A stretch of DNA of 64,000 nt from Turritopsis dohrnii (lineage: Eukaryota > Cnidaria > Hydrozoa > Anthoathecata > Oceaniidae): NCBI GenBank assembly GCA_027922465.2, contig BQMF02000664.1:1-64000 (forward strand). The letters run 5' to 3'. This document shows positions 42,084 through 54,933 of this stretch, one piece after another (the first letter of the stretch is position 1; every line of letters begins with the position of its first letter). Made by a program: the position numbers and the translations under genes. The notes under the pieces were generated by a model, which saw only the letters and a list, made by a program, of their open reading frames with translations, had not been told where the DNA came from and did no database searches.

Positions 42084-44165
42084 ACTTTTTTCACGATCAT
42101 TCCAAAAGCACGTGGCATCATTTGACGTCAGTTTTTTATGATCACGGGGAATCATTGCATTGCATCCCCAATCGAACGCGACGTTTTTGGGGAAATATCT
42201 CGAGAACCAATAGGGATAACTGACGTTTTTTAGGGTCCGCGATACGGGTAATGGGGTGACGCATCATTTGGGCCTAAATTTTATTTGGTACTGCGGATAT
42301 GACGTCATTAAAATCTGTGATCGACGATATCTCTGCAACGGTTGATCGTAGCAAAACCATCCCATACATTTTTTTGCTCAGTTTTTCCAGCTCTACAACA
42401 TGGGTACATCTTCCAGGCCCGATTCCGTAATTGAAATTTTCGTCACGGGGTACACACACGGGAACGCGTCGTATTTCTGCAGATTCTTTTCGAAATCAAA
42501 GTCGTAAAAAACTTTTACGCGAGATACTAGTCTACTCATACTAATCCGCGTGCGTGTGTAACACATTTAACTTAGAGAGTGTTGGTTTTTTCTCAAATTT
42601 ACGGTCAAAATCTTCTTAATCGTGGTCATTTTTTCGTTAGACCATTGATAATATTGACGATTAGTATAATCGCACGTGGCGTGACGTCAGTTATTTTTAT
42701 TGCATCACGGGGGAATCATTGCATTGCATCCCCAATCGAACGCGAGGTTTTTGGGGAAATATCTCGAGAACCAATAGGGATAACTGACGTTTTTTGGGGT
42801 CTGCAGTACGGGTGAAGTGGTGACACTAATTTTGGACCTAAATTTTATTTGGTACTGCGGCTATGACGTCATCAAAATCTTTAAACGACGATATCTCTGC
42901 TGCGGTTGGTCGTAGCGAAACTATCCCATACACTTTTTTGATCAGTTTTTCAAGCTCTACAACATGGGTACGGTCTTTTGTCGAGATTCGGTACTTTAAT
43001 TTTTCGTAACCTATTTTCGTGACAACATATTCGAAATTAAAGCCGTAAAAAACTTTTACGCCAGTTACTAGTCTACTTATACTAATTCGCAATCGTGTGT
43101 AACACATTTAATTTAGAGAGTGTTTTATTTTTGCTTTTTTAATGGTCAAAATCTTCTTATTCGTGGTAATATAGCGGCAGTTCGACCACGCAAGACACAT
43201 TCACGGACGTCAGATGTTTTATGATCATGGGGGATCATTGCATTGCATCCCCAATCGAACGCGACGTTTTTGAGGAAATATCTCGAGAACCAATAGCGAT
43301 AACTGACGTTTTGTAGGGTCCGCCATACGGGTACTGGGGTGACGCAACATTTGGGTCTAAATTTTATTTGGTACTGCGGATATGACGTCATCAATATCCT
43401 TGATCGGCGATATCTCTGCAATGGTTGATCGTAGCGAAACGATCCCATACACTTTTTTGGTCACTTTTTCGAGCTCTACAACATGGGTACACTTTTAAGT
43501 CACGAATACGTAATTAAAATTTTCGTCACGGGCATGTACATGGGAATGGTGGATTTGACCTAATGTTTTCAAAGTTAAGTTCGGTAAAAAGTTTTTACCT
43601 GGGATACTAGTCTTATTATAATAATCCGCGATTGTGCATCCCACTTTTATTTTAGAGAGTGATATATTTAATTTTAATTTACGGTCATCGTCCTCTTATG
43701 TGCGCGTAAAACCACGTAGAGCGAGAGACACTTTTTTCACGATCATTCCAAAAGCACGTGGCATCATTTGACGTCAGTTTTTTATGATCACGGGGAATCA
43801 TTGCGTTGCATCCCCAATCGAACGCGACGTTTTTGGGGAAATATCTCAAGAACCAATAGGGATAACTGACGTTTTTTGGGGTCAGCGATATGGGTGATTT
43901 TATTTGGTACTGCGGATATGACGTCATCGAAATCTTTGATCAGCGATATCTCTGCAACGGTTGGTCGTAGCGAAACGATCCCATACATTTTTTGATCAGT
44001 TTTTCAAGCTCTACAACATGGTTATATTTTCCGTTTTGAATTCCTAAATTGAAATTTTCGTCAGGGGGATCGTTCCCGGGAAAGGCGATTTTGACCCATC
44101 CTTTTCGAACTTAAGTTCGGTAAAAAGTTTTTACCCTCGTTACTAGTATATAGATAATCTGCACA
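42084..44165. repeat. Tandem array, four units of about 520-564 bp
   Basis: The anchor TGCATCCCCAATCGAACGCG lies at about 42161, 42725, 43244 and 43807, giving spacings near 564, 519 and 563. Each unit carries GACGTCAG, ATATCTC(G/A)AGAACCAATAG, TTTTATTTGGTACTGCGG, TATGACGTCAT and CTCTACAACATGG in the same order. Unit 2 lacks part of its start and unit 4 ends near 44165 after TTACTAGTATATAG. Frames on the minus strand are shared between units but have no known motif, so I treat it as satellite-like DNA. Confidence 0.85.
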
Positions 44166-46292
44166 CTGGCCTTCGGACAAGTTAGAGCAATGCTATAGGT
44201 ATCTCTGGCGGTAAGTCAACTAATAGTTGCAAGTCGGCGGGCGGAAGAACTAACCAAGGGCAATGCCCTAGGTTGGTACCAAGGAGCAACAGCTTACTTA
44301 CTTAAATCTTGCATCGTTTAATGCCTCTCGTATCCGCGCTCCCTACCATCCAGCATTCATTATTGCTTTTCCTTTCTCTGAACTCAAGTAATCGTAGATG
44401 CCGGCGATAACTTTGGCGTTAAGTTTGTATCTTTATGTATGTTTTATTCCGTTAAATAATTGTCTTGAAAAAATAGAAAACCTGTCATTTTTAATGCAAG
44501 AATTTGCTTTTAAAAGTTAAAAAATATCACAAAATAAGGAAAATAAGGAAAGGAAATAAGGAAAATAACGAAGGATTATATTACACGATATATTAATTAA
44601 TAAGCAGTTAAATTACGCGGGACACAAATGAACACAGTTTTAATTAACGCGGATTTTTAAAATCCCCTCTTTAATTTCGTGTGTAATAAAGGTACTAGGA
44701 AATTTATTTAGCGAAAAAGTGGGGTGGGGCAAAGCCGTGTTGCCGGCCTTTGGATGCGTATTTGAGGGGTCTGGCGGGAAAAACGTTTGAGATGCCGAAA
44801 AGATATCGAGGAGCATAGAAATACAATTTCACATACACATACATAAAATCCACATACAAGGTGTCGCAACTGTGTATTTCGGGACAAGTCATGAAATTTG
44901 CACTTACTGGTTTTTTATCGCTTGTCGCGCCCCATTTTGCTTCATGAGTTTTTAGTCATAGCCAGCACACGGAATCAGCGCTTTATGTCAGTCAAAATTC
45001 ATCGAATAATGGCGAGGTTCTACCCATTCCACTGTTATTTGAATATTTAAAGAAATGAAAGATTTTTAAAAGAAACTTTAAGTGTTACTCTATCGATTTT
45101 TTGTATTGGAGGAAATATAGAGATCGAGAAAGAGGAGAGTGGTGGAGGGTGGTTGGTAATAAAAGAGAAAGAAGAATAAAGGAAAGAATAAAAGAGGACT
45201 TCTTCTCTGAAATCCACATACACAAGGTATCTGAACACTGAAGGATCTTGTAGTCTACTGATAATGTTTAACCTGAATTCAATTTCTTCAGAGATTCTGT
45301 GGGCATTGTGTTTTCTATGGCTTGAGAAAGTGAGTTGAAATCTGGCTTGACCTGATCATCGGAGGCACATAAAATATTTAAGAAGTTCACAATAAAAATT
45401 AATCTTCAAGTGCTGTTTGAGCTAATGTCGTTGCTAAAATAATCGTGATTTATTATAAAGAATTTCCTTGATGATTTTATTTTACTTTCCTTTGAATACA
45501 TTCGATGGAATAATGATGATCTAGCATATCAACCGCATAGAAACATATATAGCTCTAGGGAAAATTAGACACGGTAAATTTTGGGGGTGGTGAAACTTTA
45601 TGCAAAAACAAAACTTTTTATTGTGTCAAAGTTTCCCTTTCGGCTTAGTTCTTCAGAAAATGAAGAAAGAAGAAAATGAACATTTCATACATCTTCAGAG
45701 GAGTTCCGCTTTTTTAGCAATACATTAGCATAAGTTTCAATAATGGTCGTAAAATTAAATTTGCACTATTGTATGGCGTATAGTCATTCAGGAGAAAAAC
45801 GCGAATGTGACTTTTATGGGGAAAAAAGCTGCACTTGATTTTATATGTTTTTTGTAATGAGATATATATATACATGAAAAACTAATTCGATGTGGTTTAT
45901 CAACTATTTAACAACTATTAAAATCATTGCTCCAATTTTTTATATTTCATACTTAAAAATTGACCCTCAAAATATTTGCAATATCAACTTCATATAGACT
46001 CAACTTCCTTTTGCCATTATGACGGCGTAGTACGGTATATCAACGGAAGCCGCGCATAACGTAGCTATCAACACCATTTTGAATTCATCCAATAAATATT
46101 ACATCATAACTGTTATGCCGTATTACCGAAACTTGTACGGCTTTTTTCCCCTCTCAAAAAATTAGGCTATGGGGGAAAAAAGCCACAAAGTTTTCTCACG
46201 CTAAACGCTCCCTTGGGAGATAGGTTCACATGAAAGAACATTCAATTAAGAGCGATACTTATCACGTTGTGTAAACAGTAAACAACTTGAAA
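44166..46292. other. Non-coding, one hairpin at 46138-46183
   Basis: No gene recognised. GGCTTTTTTCCCC and GGGGGAAAAAAGCC form a hairpin at 46138-46183, and a similar arm TATGGGGAAAAAAGC lies at about 45818. The segment 44170-44300 is GC-richer (GGCGGTAAGTCAACTAATAG) without a recognisable tRNA fold. Confidence 0.4.
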
Positions 46293-46901
46293 ATGGTGAC
46301 ATTACGTAAAAGTGAGAAAAGTTTGGAATGAGGTCGATTTAGGGAGTTCCCTAAATGAATTGATAGTGGCAACTCTATTCGTTCCACTGCCGGGCTGTAT
46401 GGTATGGATGAAAAGACGTTGAGGAGAAAGTTGCAGGAAAGAAAAAACGGAAAACAAGGTGAGTTGCTTTTTAGCTTTTTATTTTTTTATAACTATTGCT
46501 TGCTTGCTTCTGTTTTACTAAACTAAATTAATTTTTTTATATTTTAGAGCATACGACTTAAGGCTGAAAGAAAGCACTTTCGGATGTGAATGAAAAAGAG
46601 TTGGCAGATTGCATCAGGACCATGTGCAATTTTGGTTTTAGTCCAACCATCGCCAAAATTTTGCAAGTTGTCACAGATTTTATTGCAACTAATAATCTTG
46701 ATGTTCCATACTTTAAAGATTGAAAGCCGGGTCGAGATTGGCTGGCTGCGTTTATAAAACGCCAGAACTTGTCATTGAAACCGACCGAAATGACATGTTC
46801 CGCTTGAAAGAACGCAACCGAAAATCCTTGGCTGATTAATGAATTTTATGATCTTTGGCGTACCCAGAGATTTTTTGGGCAAACTGTTGATAACGTAATT
46901 A
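46293..46901 (+). pseudogene. Pogo-family transposase, N-terminal DNA-binding exons, six in-frame stops
   Basis: Exon 1 (46293-46458) reads MVTLRKSEKSLE and later STAGLYGMDEKTLRRKLQER, a Psq/CENP-B-type helix-turn-helix, and ends before a GTGAGT donor. Exon 2 (from 46548, after TTTTAG) reads LSDVNEKELADCIRTMCNFG, LQVVTDFIATNNLDV and GRDWLAAFIKRQNLSLKPTE, the second CENP-B-like domain, then NPWLINEFYDLW. The frame is continuous but carries five TGA and one TAA. It ends at the insertion of a Harbinger-type MITE. Further pieces of a transposase of this family lie at 56545, 58229 and 60490; they are probably, but not certainly, from the same copy. Confidence 0.75.
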
Positions 46902-47354
46902 AGGCCGGAGCAAACGCATCCAACATTTCATCCAACATGTTATTTTTATGTTGGACGGAATGTTGGATGAAAAAGCGCATGTTGGATGAAATCGAATTTT
47001 GCGTTTGCACACTATCATCCAACAAACTTTATTTTAAAGAAGTCAATGCGTCATGATCGAACACAAGACGTTCGAAAATATGTTCGAAAAGCACTCCATC
47101 GTAGAAAATTGCACTCATCACAGTGTTTAAAAACTAAATGTTGGATGAAACTCTGTTCAAACGCATCCAACATGTATATTTTATAAAAATGTTGGATGAT
47201 GTTGGATGAAAAGTTTGATTGAAAACAAACTTCATCCAACATCATTTTTTCTACTTTTTGAAAATTTTGACGCTGTTCAAACGCGTCCAACATTTCATCC
47301 AACATCACAAATTCGCAATGTTGGATGGAATGTTGGATGCGTTTGCTGGGGCCT
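46902..47354. mobile_element. Harbinger-like MITE with CATCCAACAT repeats, TSD TTA
   Basis: Ends AGGCCGGAGCAAACGCATCC and the inverted right end (reversed: AGGCCCCAGCAAACGCATCC). TTA flanks both sides (46899-46901 and 47355-47357), as expected for PIF/Harbinger. CATCCAACAT or its complement occurs more than ten times, and internal pairs of CAAACGCATCCAACAT at 47150 and 47280 suggest a stem-rich or internally duplicated structure. No coding frame. Confidence 0.75.
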
Positions 47355-47357
47355 TTA

Positions 47358-47494
47358 GTGACACCCGAAGCGCCCTCATGATGAGTGCTGAGGTGCCAGA
47401 AAATTTTGAATTTCTGACCCTCCAGAACGCAGGAAAATGTATTTCCCGTGTTATGAATAACGTAAGAATTGCCAAAGATAAACGCTTTAATTGA
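47358..47494 (+). other. Open frame continuing the interrupted pogo exon, identity unclear
   Basis: After removing the MITE and one TTA the upstream frame continues SDTRSALMMSAEVPENFEFL to a TGA at 47494. The residues do not look like the next part of a pogo transposase, so either the gene was already rearranged here or this is chance. Confidence 0.25.
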
Positions 47495-47863
47495 GCATTA
47501 TTATAATTTTCAGTTATCTTGATTACTAATTTTAGAGTCAGAATAACGTAACGAAGTCGATGAATGATAATTATATTTATACAGGGCAACTTAGTACATA
47601 TATGGGACGTTTTAAAGATGCAGACAAATGGGGGACGTTTTTACACGTGAACCCCAAACACGAGACTGAGTGTCTATCAAGAGATGACTCTCTCAGTTGA
47701 ACTTGTCAGCCTGCTTCATGGTTCGAAAATTGTATGTACTTTTCAATAAATTATTCAAGAAGTTACGAACGTAAATGTGGTAGAATACAAAATGAAACAA
47801 AAACAAAATGATTTTTTATAATGTATGTAAAAGCTCAAAGTATTTTGATCAAAGTATAATCAT

Positions 47864-48827
47864 CAGGGTTGGAATTAAGGAAAAAATATCGCTTCGTGAA
47901 AAAATTAGAAAATTTTCACGTTTTATGCGAAGCACGATGATCCCTATCTATTTGTTTATGTTTTTTGTTTTTCATATGAGTCTGTGTTTTTATTATTTTA
48001 ACAGATTCTACCATCATCTAAAACAAAAGTTTATTTGTTTATATCCCAGGAAAGATAAGATCTAATGTTTTTGACAGAAATGGATCACCGTTTGAAAACA
48101 CTTTCGCAAAATACAGCCGCCATTATTACAGCATTTTGCAGCCATGGAATCTCAAATAGTGTTGGACAGCACGTTGTACCGTATATCATTTTTCGTTATT
48201 GTTACACGTGCACCAATGCGGCACGTGCGAACGAATGAATGAAATATTCTCTAACAAAGAAATAAACGAAATGAAGAAAATTGTTGCGCAATGTGAATGA
48301 AAAGGATGTGAAGAAAAACAGCTTTTTACGAATCATTGATCAGAAATTTATTTTATTTTGCATGTTTTATAAGTGGTCACACTAGTCTCCCACTTGCGTA
48401 CCGTAACGAACTTTGCAGATTGGCCATTTTAAGAAAACTGAGCATGCGAAATTGAAAACTAACTACTCTAAACTGAAAATTAAGAGTTTGCGATGGTTTT
48501 GATGATAATGTGTTTTTTTATGTTTTCATTGAATTGAGAAAAATTTGTTTCAATTATGGAGCACGTAGGAACAAAGGACAGGTGTTCCATTAAAATATTT
48601 TTTCTTCTGAATGAAAACATGCTATTTTTTCATCGTTCAATTTTATTCATAACGTGAGTGTATATCACTTGGGTTTTTATAAAGTCGTTTTTCAATATCC
48701 AAGCGCTATGTGTAGTAACAAATTTCAAAAACGATTCGTGAAAATGGGAGTTTTACAAATTTTTGATTCGTAGAAACAAGAAATTGATTCGTGATTCACG
48801 AATAACGAATCCTTAATTCCAACCCTG
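47864..48827. mobile_element. hAT-like non-autonomous element, TSD ATCAT
   Basis: Ends CAGGGTTGGAATTAAGG and its exact inverted copy (17 bp). ATCAT lies directly on both sides (47859-47863 and 48828-48832), a 5-bp duplication. The 964-bp interior has no coding gene; GATTCGTGATTCACGAAT-type inverted motifs lie near the right end. Confidence 0.8.
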
Positions 48828-48832
48828 ATCAT

Positions 48833-49490
48833 CCCTTCAAGAAAATTTAACTCTAAACAATAAAATACTAAAAGTGATCATATATTTTATATATGTAACA
48901 AATAAAAACAACACTTTCATTAATGTTTCATTGATTTTAATGAAAAGAAGACACAAACAATATCTGTAAGAGCTGTTTAATCCCCTGAAATTGGCCTGTT
49001 TTCTTAACTATGTTATGTTATAAGTGTTGAAGTGTTATATCACACAAAGAAAGTTAGTAAGTGAGGAATTAACGTGTTTTTACTTGTGTCTGTAAAAAAA
49101 TAATTTGTGCACATAGTTTGGGCGTCCAAACCGTTCAAACCGCAGCAAAATACGTCTGGGTACGGCACTGATGAAAATATTCAAGAAATAATCAGAAAGG
49201 ACAATTTAACCAGGCCTGGCCGTGAGAGGCGTGCGATCGCACGCGCATGTGCCCACACACGCCATGTTTCGTTTACACGTGTGATTGTCGCACGCGTAAA
49301 TTTAAAAAAAACAACATCTAGGCGTGCGACAATCGCACGTGTGGAATTATAAATAATCAAATCGCAGGCACAGCGCTAAAACTCAAAGATCAACTGAATA
49401 ACAGCTGTCTCCTCACCTTTTGTTAGGTAATTATTACATAAGAATGTTTTTTAAAAAAGAAGACACTTCATTGACCATTGTCCTTGAATT
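48833..49490. other. Intergenic with two element ends
   Basis: No gene. A hAT-like right end (reversed: CAGTGCCGTACCCAGACGT) ends at about 49171, and a CAGGCCTGGCCGTGAGAGGC terminus with a GCGTGCGATCGCACGC palindrome starts at 49211. Confidence 0.45.
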
Positions 49491-49951
49491 CAGGTCGGCA
49501 CTCGGCATTTGCCGACGTAAATGCCGACCAACTACCTTCTACACTACACCAACCACTTATCAGAGCGGTTATTGAAAATAACCTGCCACATAAACCTGTG
49601 CCTATGATATGTCTACTTTCATTCATTCGCAAAAAAAAGAAATTGTCGTTTACGTCATAGTGGAGAAAAGGAACTCCATCGCGGAGATTATATTAATTTG
49701 TCTTTTATTCATTTCAATCACGTGGTGGAAGGCCGTGTTTTGAGTCGAATGAATGTATTGTTTTTGATGAAAAGTTCACCTGCCGGTTAGTTTTATTTAA
49801 AAGTATTTTACATGAGTCTTACGGTGCACTTTTTATGGCACTCCAAATATAAAAAAGTCTATGAAATGAATGGGGAGATCAAACATTTTCACCTGTCTCT
49901 TTTGTGTCAACGTGATTATAAAAGTTATTTGTTTACAAAAACTAGATTAAA

Positions 49952-52900
49952 CAGGCCTCTCATTAAGACCTACGCGATCGCGTAAGCGCACGCAATCGCG
50001 TAGGTAGAATTATGCATGTACGCAAATAATCGCGTACGCAAAACCATTTTTCACAATGTCTAATTTTCAAAGTTGAAAAATTCGTTCGTCTCTCTCCCCA
50101 CCGATTTGCTGACCATTTTTACGGAAACCGCTGTTCAAAATTAAGTAGGAAACAATTTACGTAAATAGACACGAGCAAATTTGTTCCTAGACCTTTTCAT
50201 CTGCGCAAAAGCATTAGGAACGAGTTTATAACACCTGTGCTCTGTGTAGTGTAATCAGTTACACACACTATTTAAAAAGGATTCGAAAAATTGACTGTTT
50301 AATACTTAACAACTAAACAACACGAAAAGCGAATGTGTTTCTTGTTGTGATTCATGAAAATGAGTACTACTAAAGGAAACATTGTGAAACTTCAAACGTT
50401 CATGAAATGGGGAGTTGGAAATGTATTCGGGCACAAAGAGACAACTATCGATTCAATGATATATGTGAACGAAGTTTGGTGTAAGGTTTGCGCTAGAAAT
50501 AAGGATGCGATGTTGAGAAATTCTGATGTAAAAGGTGCCACGAAGACAGCAGCAGAGCGATTCATTAATGGCACAAACAACGTTACGAATGATGCGGTAA
50601 GTTTTTTCGTGTTTGTTTTCACGTTCTTGTTTACATGAGGAAGGTTAGTGAAGCTATTGATTGCATTGCTTTAGCTTTCACGCCACTTGAAAAGCCGAAT
50701 TCACCAGATTGCTCTAGAAATAGAAGCGTCAAAACCAAGCAACGAAAGAAACGACGAACTGATAACCAAAAAAGTACCACTGCAAAAACGTGTTGATGAT
50801 TTGACGGAGAAATCATTTCGTTCTGGTTATCTCCGACTTATGAACACTGCATACAGTCTGGCTCTCCACCCAGCAATGTCATTAAGTAGTTTTGGGATGC
50901 TCATCTCAACGCAACGTATGAATGGTGTAAAATTTATTAGTGGTAAATATTTTTCATGTATCATTTTGCCTCTGTGATGTGGTTAAGGAAAATGTCTAAC
51001 ACCGCTAAACACAGAAAGGCCCAATTGTTTGATCTTGTATTGATTTTCGCATTTTATGTTATCTAGGAAATCACGATGGCCGTACTGCCAAAGAATTAAT
51101 TGGATCAATTGATGAGGCAGTCAGGGAAAAGATTGTTAATATGATAAACGACTCTCCATTTATGTCTTTGCTAACGGATGGATCTCAAGCAAGAAAAACA
51201 GGCGATGATAAAGAGATGATTCTCGCAAGAATCGAAAGGAATGGTAAACAATGAGTTTTTTCTCTTCTCTTAACTAGAAAATTATTTTTAAAACTTAAAA
51301 TATTAACAATCCTTTATTTAGTTTGAGCAGGTAAATAAATGCGCACGTGCAAGTTTTTCTCTCGAAACATCTGGGTTTTTTTACTTCGAAATGAATGAAC
51401 ATTTGTAATTAATGCCCATATATGGTCACGAGTGAAAAACTTTAAAACATAAAATTCTCCACGTGAGAATAAAATTTTTTAATAGAAAAAGAGGACATTT
51501 CATTCAATTATCAACCTCATGCCTAGGCTTCCTCTTTCTCCTGGGTTTAGAAAAAAGGATAGAGAGAGTAAACGTAGGAGCAAGGTGGTGATGTTATATG
51601 TCTGAATTTTAATGTTTTCACTTTTTTTACATATCAATAGGTGAGCCTGTTTTCGTAACTGCTGCGTTAATGCAGATGAGTCAATTTGGTGGAACAGATG
51701 CTGAATCAACTAAAGCAGCAATTGATCACACATTCAAAGAAGGAGATTTAAAAATCAATGACTACGGGACTAAACTGATTTCTTCGACTGCGGATGGAGC
51801 AAGTGTTAATTTTGGGGCATACAATGGTATGTTGAAAAAGCTGGAAGAAGATGGTCGGCCTTGGCTGGTGAAAATTCACTGCGTTAATCACAGAACTGAG
51901 CTCGCAGTGAAGGATACATTTGAGAACTCTAGATTCCAAAGGGTCGACAAATTTTACATAGGCCTTTACAACCTTTTAAAAAACTCAGGTGCAATCAAAT
52001 CAAACATAAAATCTGCCGCTACAACCCTTGGAATATCGGTGTACACACTACCGAAGATGACGGGTACACGTTTCGTATCACATAGGAAAAAGGCACTTAC
52101 AAATCTTTTGAATATGTGGCCAGCCGTTATCACGGCTTTAGAAAACAGTTTGGTGATCAGGACACATAAAGCTGACACGAAAGCCAAAATTCAAGGACAG
52201 CTTAAAGAGTTAAGATCATACTCTTTTCTATGTTTAGTGTGCGCATACCTGGACATTTTAGAAAAAGTAACACAAACTTCTCTTGTGTTTGAAGGCGAAG
52301 GCCTTTTGCCGTATGAGGTCATGTCGACAGTTCAGATTACCATTAACGAATTAGAAGACTTAATTGAATGTTCTGGCACAGAGGAAGAACTTCTCGATAG
52401 CCATTTGGCACGATTTCAGTTTGTTGAAAACGAGGATGGCACTAAAACATTGTCTTCAGCTTTTGTGAAAAATAACAACATGTTAAAAAAGTTGGAAAAT
52501 CGAGAATATATAACCATAGCTTTGGAGAGGTTTACTGAACTAACCAATGATGCTATGCTGAGTGCATCCCGAATTAAAAAAGAGCTCGCTACTGAATTAA
52601 TCCCTTTCTTGCAAAACAGATTTAAGAGTTTTAACGATTCGGTATTTGAGCAAATGAAGTGGTTTGACCCGAAAAGCTGGACTGGTAATACCACTGACGA
52701 GATAAATGATATCAAAGCGCTAGCAGAGTATTTTGAAGCGCCCCTAAGAAAAACAGCATATGATGGCAAACATGTCGCTGGGGAATGGAAACGATTCCAA
52801 TCATTTGTGAACATTAATTTTGGAAGCAAATTGCAGAGTAACTCAATCGATGCAAAAGCCATTTGGAAAAATGTTATCAAGTACCGTCGTGACCAGTTCC

Positions 52901-53748
52901 CCAACCTATGTGTAATGGCGAGTATTATTTACGTGCTTTCGCCTTCGAATTCCTGTGTTGAGAGGTCTTTTAGCACGCTAACAACTTTGCTGACTGATCG
53001 AAGGTTATCTACGAAACACGATACCGTTGAGAAAATCATCAGGATACACGGCAATGACAAAATTTGGAATGAAAAAGAGAGAGAAGATATCATTGAAAGA
53101 GCGGTAGAAATCCACTTGCAAAAACGAAGGAGAAAGCAAATGGATAACGAAAATCCGTTGAAAAGAAAACGCCTTTCATCGATGCAAGAAACTGAGGTGC
53201 AAATAATTGATTACAGTGAAAGTGACGGTGACAGCAGTGAAGAGGAAGACAACGGAGAAGAAGCAGAGGTTGAAAATATTGAAAGCATGGATGTATAGAT
53301 AGTTGGTTATACTTTATATGGTGATGAATAAAAAAGATATTATTGTTAAAATTCGATTTCATCTTTTCTTTAATTTGAGAATCCATTCCTGTGTGACTGT
53401 AGTCCTGAAATAGAATGGTGTGCAAATATCTGTGTGTGTGGTCCTGTAAATAGCACTCATTCAAAAGCGTTTAACATGAAACTATTCCATTGCTCTTGTA
53501 AACACGCGCGACAACGAAGGCTGCTTGACTGATGACCATAAAGAAAGAACACCCCAATTTATGTCTCAAACAAGTTTCAAGGGTATCTAATGGTATTAGA
53601 ATTGAAATTTATTTTTCACTGCATCAGGGTTTTGCATCAAAAAGTCACGTACTTAAAAGAGGTTACGTACGTTACGCGATCGCGTAGGCTGCCAAAATCG
53701 CCGACGCTAAACGCAGCGTAAGGGTGAATTTCTTCAGTGAGAGGCCTG
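49952..53748. mobile_element. Intact-looking hAT transposon, flanked by ATTAAA
   Basis: Ends CAGGCCTCTCATTAAGACC and the inverted right end (reversed: CAGGCCTCTCACTGAAGAA). ATTAAA flanks both sides (49946-49951 and 53749-53754). Subterminal palindromes of the CGCGATCGCG type lie near both ends (49975-50030 and 53670-53690). One spliced transposase gene without stops occupies 50354-53298. Confidence 0.85.
50354..53298 (+). CDS. hAT transposase, four exons, 781 codons
   Basis: Exons 50354-50596, 50675-50942, 51067-51243 and 51641-53298 join in frame with consensus GT/AG sites (GTAAGT, GTAAAT, GTAAAC donors; TTTAG, TCTAG, AATAG acceptors). Exon 1 to 2 encodes a BED-like zinc finger (VWCKVCARN, then SRHLKSRIH across the junction). 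The catalytic RNase H-like region shows FMSLLTDGSQAR and SSTADGASVNFGAYNG with acidic residues, then CVNHRTELAVKD, and the insertion domain with TGTRFVSHRKKAL. The C-terminal dimerisation region shows IIYVLSPSNSCVERSFSTL, holding the last catalytic Glu. It resembles the ZNF862/KIAA1586-like hAT group. It cuts and pastes DNA by recognising the element ends. No stop or frame change, so possibly active. Confidence 0.88.
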
Positions 53749-54299
53749 ATTAAATTGGATTAAATGAAAAATCACTAACATGTATTCAGTATATTTTTAC
53801 TTCCTTGTCTATTATGCCAAATGATTTTTGTTAAAATTACGATTTTGTTTTCTTTTCTTTACAACACATTTTCCCTTATGTCACTCGAAGAACCAGTAGC
53901 GGCCGATCCTGAAAGCCTTAAAAAATTCAATTCAAAATTTGGAGTTGAACATGAATGGTTTTGAGCACTTCGGCATGTAAGCTAATAAATTGCCGACCTG
54001 TGGTAGGCCTCAGAACGGCCTATAGCTTAGGTTTATTCGCTGTTGCTAAGGAAAACGACAACCGTTGCTAAAGTAATTGTGACGGTTTATGGGAAAAGGA
54101 TAACAAGCGAAAAAGCGATTTGAATCGCTTAATCGATTAAGCGATTATTTGAAGCTAAAAAGCGATTCTTTAAAATCGATTTTTAGCTTCAAATAATCGC
54201 TTTTCCGATTCTAATAAATCGCTTTTCCGATTCCAATGAATCGCTTTTCCGATTCTAATGAATCACTTTTTTGATTCTATATCACTCACTCAAGTGTTG

Positions 54300-54933
54300 A
54301 TTAAAATTCTGATAAACATTTTCCCCCAAGGAATAAACCAAAATATCGATCGAACAACTCAAAAAAGAATTTAAGGGACGGTTTCTATTGGTAGTAACTT
54401 TAAAACAAACATTTTTTTTTTCTTTTTTACTAAATTGAATAAGAACCATGTTCTGTTATGTGAACAGCGGTGGAACAATTTAAACATAAAAAAGAATTAT
54501 AGCAGACGGTTTCTATTTGTAGCAACTTGAGAACAAACTGTTGTTTATTTTATGTCCTAGTGAATAAGAACCAGGTAACCAGTTCATTATTTAACACGAA
54601 CACGTGCTACCTGTAATTATACATCTGTCACATTGAGTTTTCAAAATAATGCTGAAGTCGCGATAACAACAACATCTTTTGAGAGTGTAGACATCTTTAT
54701 CAATAAAAAAACTTTTTATTTTTATTTGGCAAAATAGCAATTAGATATAATACTCCCAGTTATGTTCCAACCTCGAAAACTGGCGCATGGGAATATGAAA
54801 AATATAAACATACATAGACGTTGAACGAAACGAAACGTAGTAAGTAGGTGAATCCTACTTTTCATATTCTAACAAAATACCGTCACTTTATTTTATTTAT
54901 ATCGTTTGTTATGAAAATCCCTTGGACGGTCAC
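54300..54933. mobile_element. Fragment of the 10024-11591 family
   Basis: It ends TCCCTTGGACGGTCAC like the right end of the 10024-11591 element, preceded by ATCGTTTGTTATGAAAA. Inside, two tandem variants contain GACGGTTTCTATT and GAATAAGAACCA, matching 10908-10980. The left end is missing. Confidence 0.65.

Larger units (their letters stand above)
49491..54000. mobile_element. Outer element with CAGGTCGGCA ends, host of the intact hAT element
   Basis: CAGGTCGGCA at 49491 and its inverted copy TGCCGACCTG ending at 54000. GTCGGCA/TGCCGAC motifs recur near the left end. The intact hAT element at 49952-53748 lies inside. No target duplication was seen at the outer ends, so pairing of these two ends is tentative. 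Confidence 0.45.

Noticed and set aside
43146..43448. 100-codon minus-strand frame in the tandem array
   Set aside because: Similar frames in the other units are broken at different places and carry no known motif, so it is probably not a gene.
42084..44165. Hammerhead ribozyme in the tandem units
   Set aside because: I looked for the CTGATGA...GAAA core in one unit and did not find it; a covariance-model search would settle it.
44170..44300. GC-richer segment considered as tRNA-derived SINE
   Set aside because: No A/B box pair, fold or tail could be made out.
47808..48065. 85-codon open frame with aromatic-rich residues
   Set aside because: It starts outside and runs into the ATCAT-flanked hAT-like element and has no domain; its composition is that of translated AT-rich DNA.
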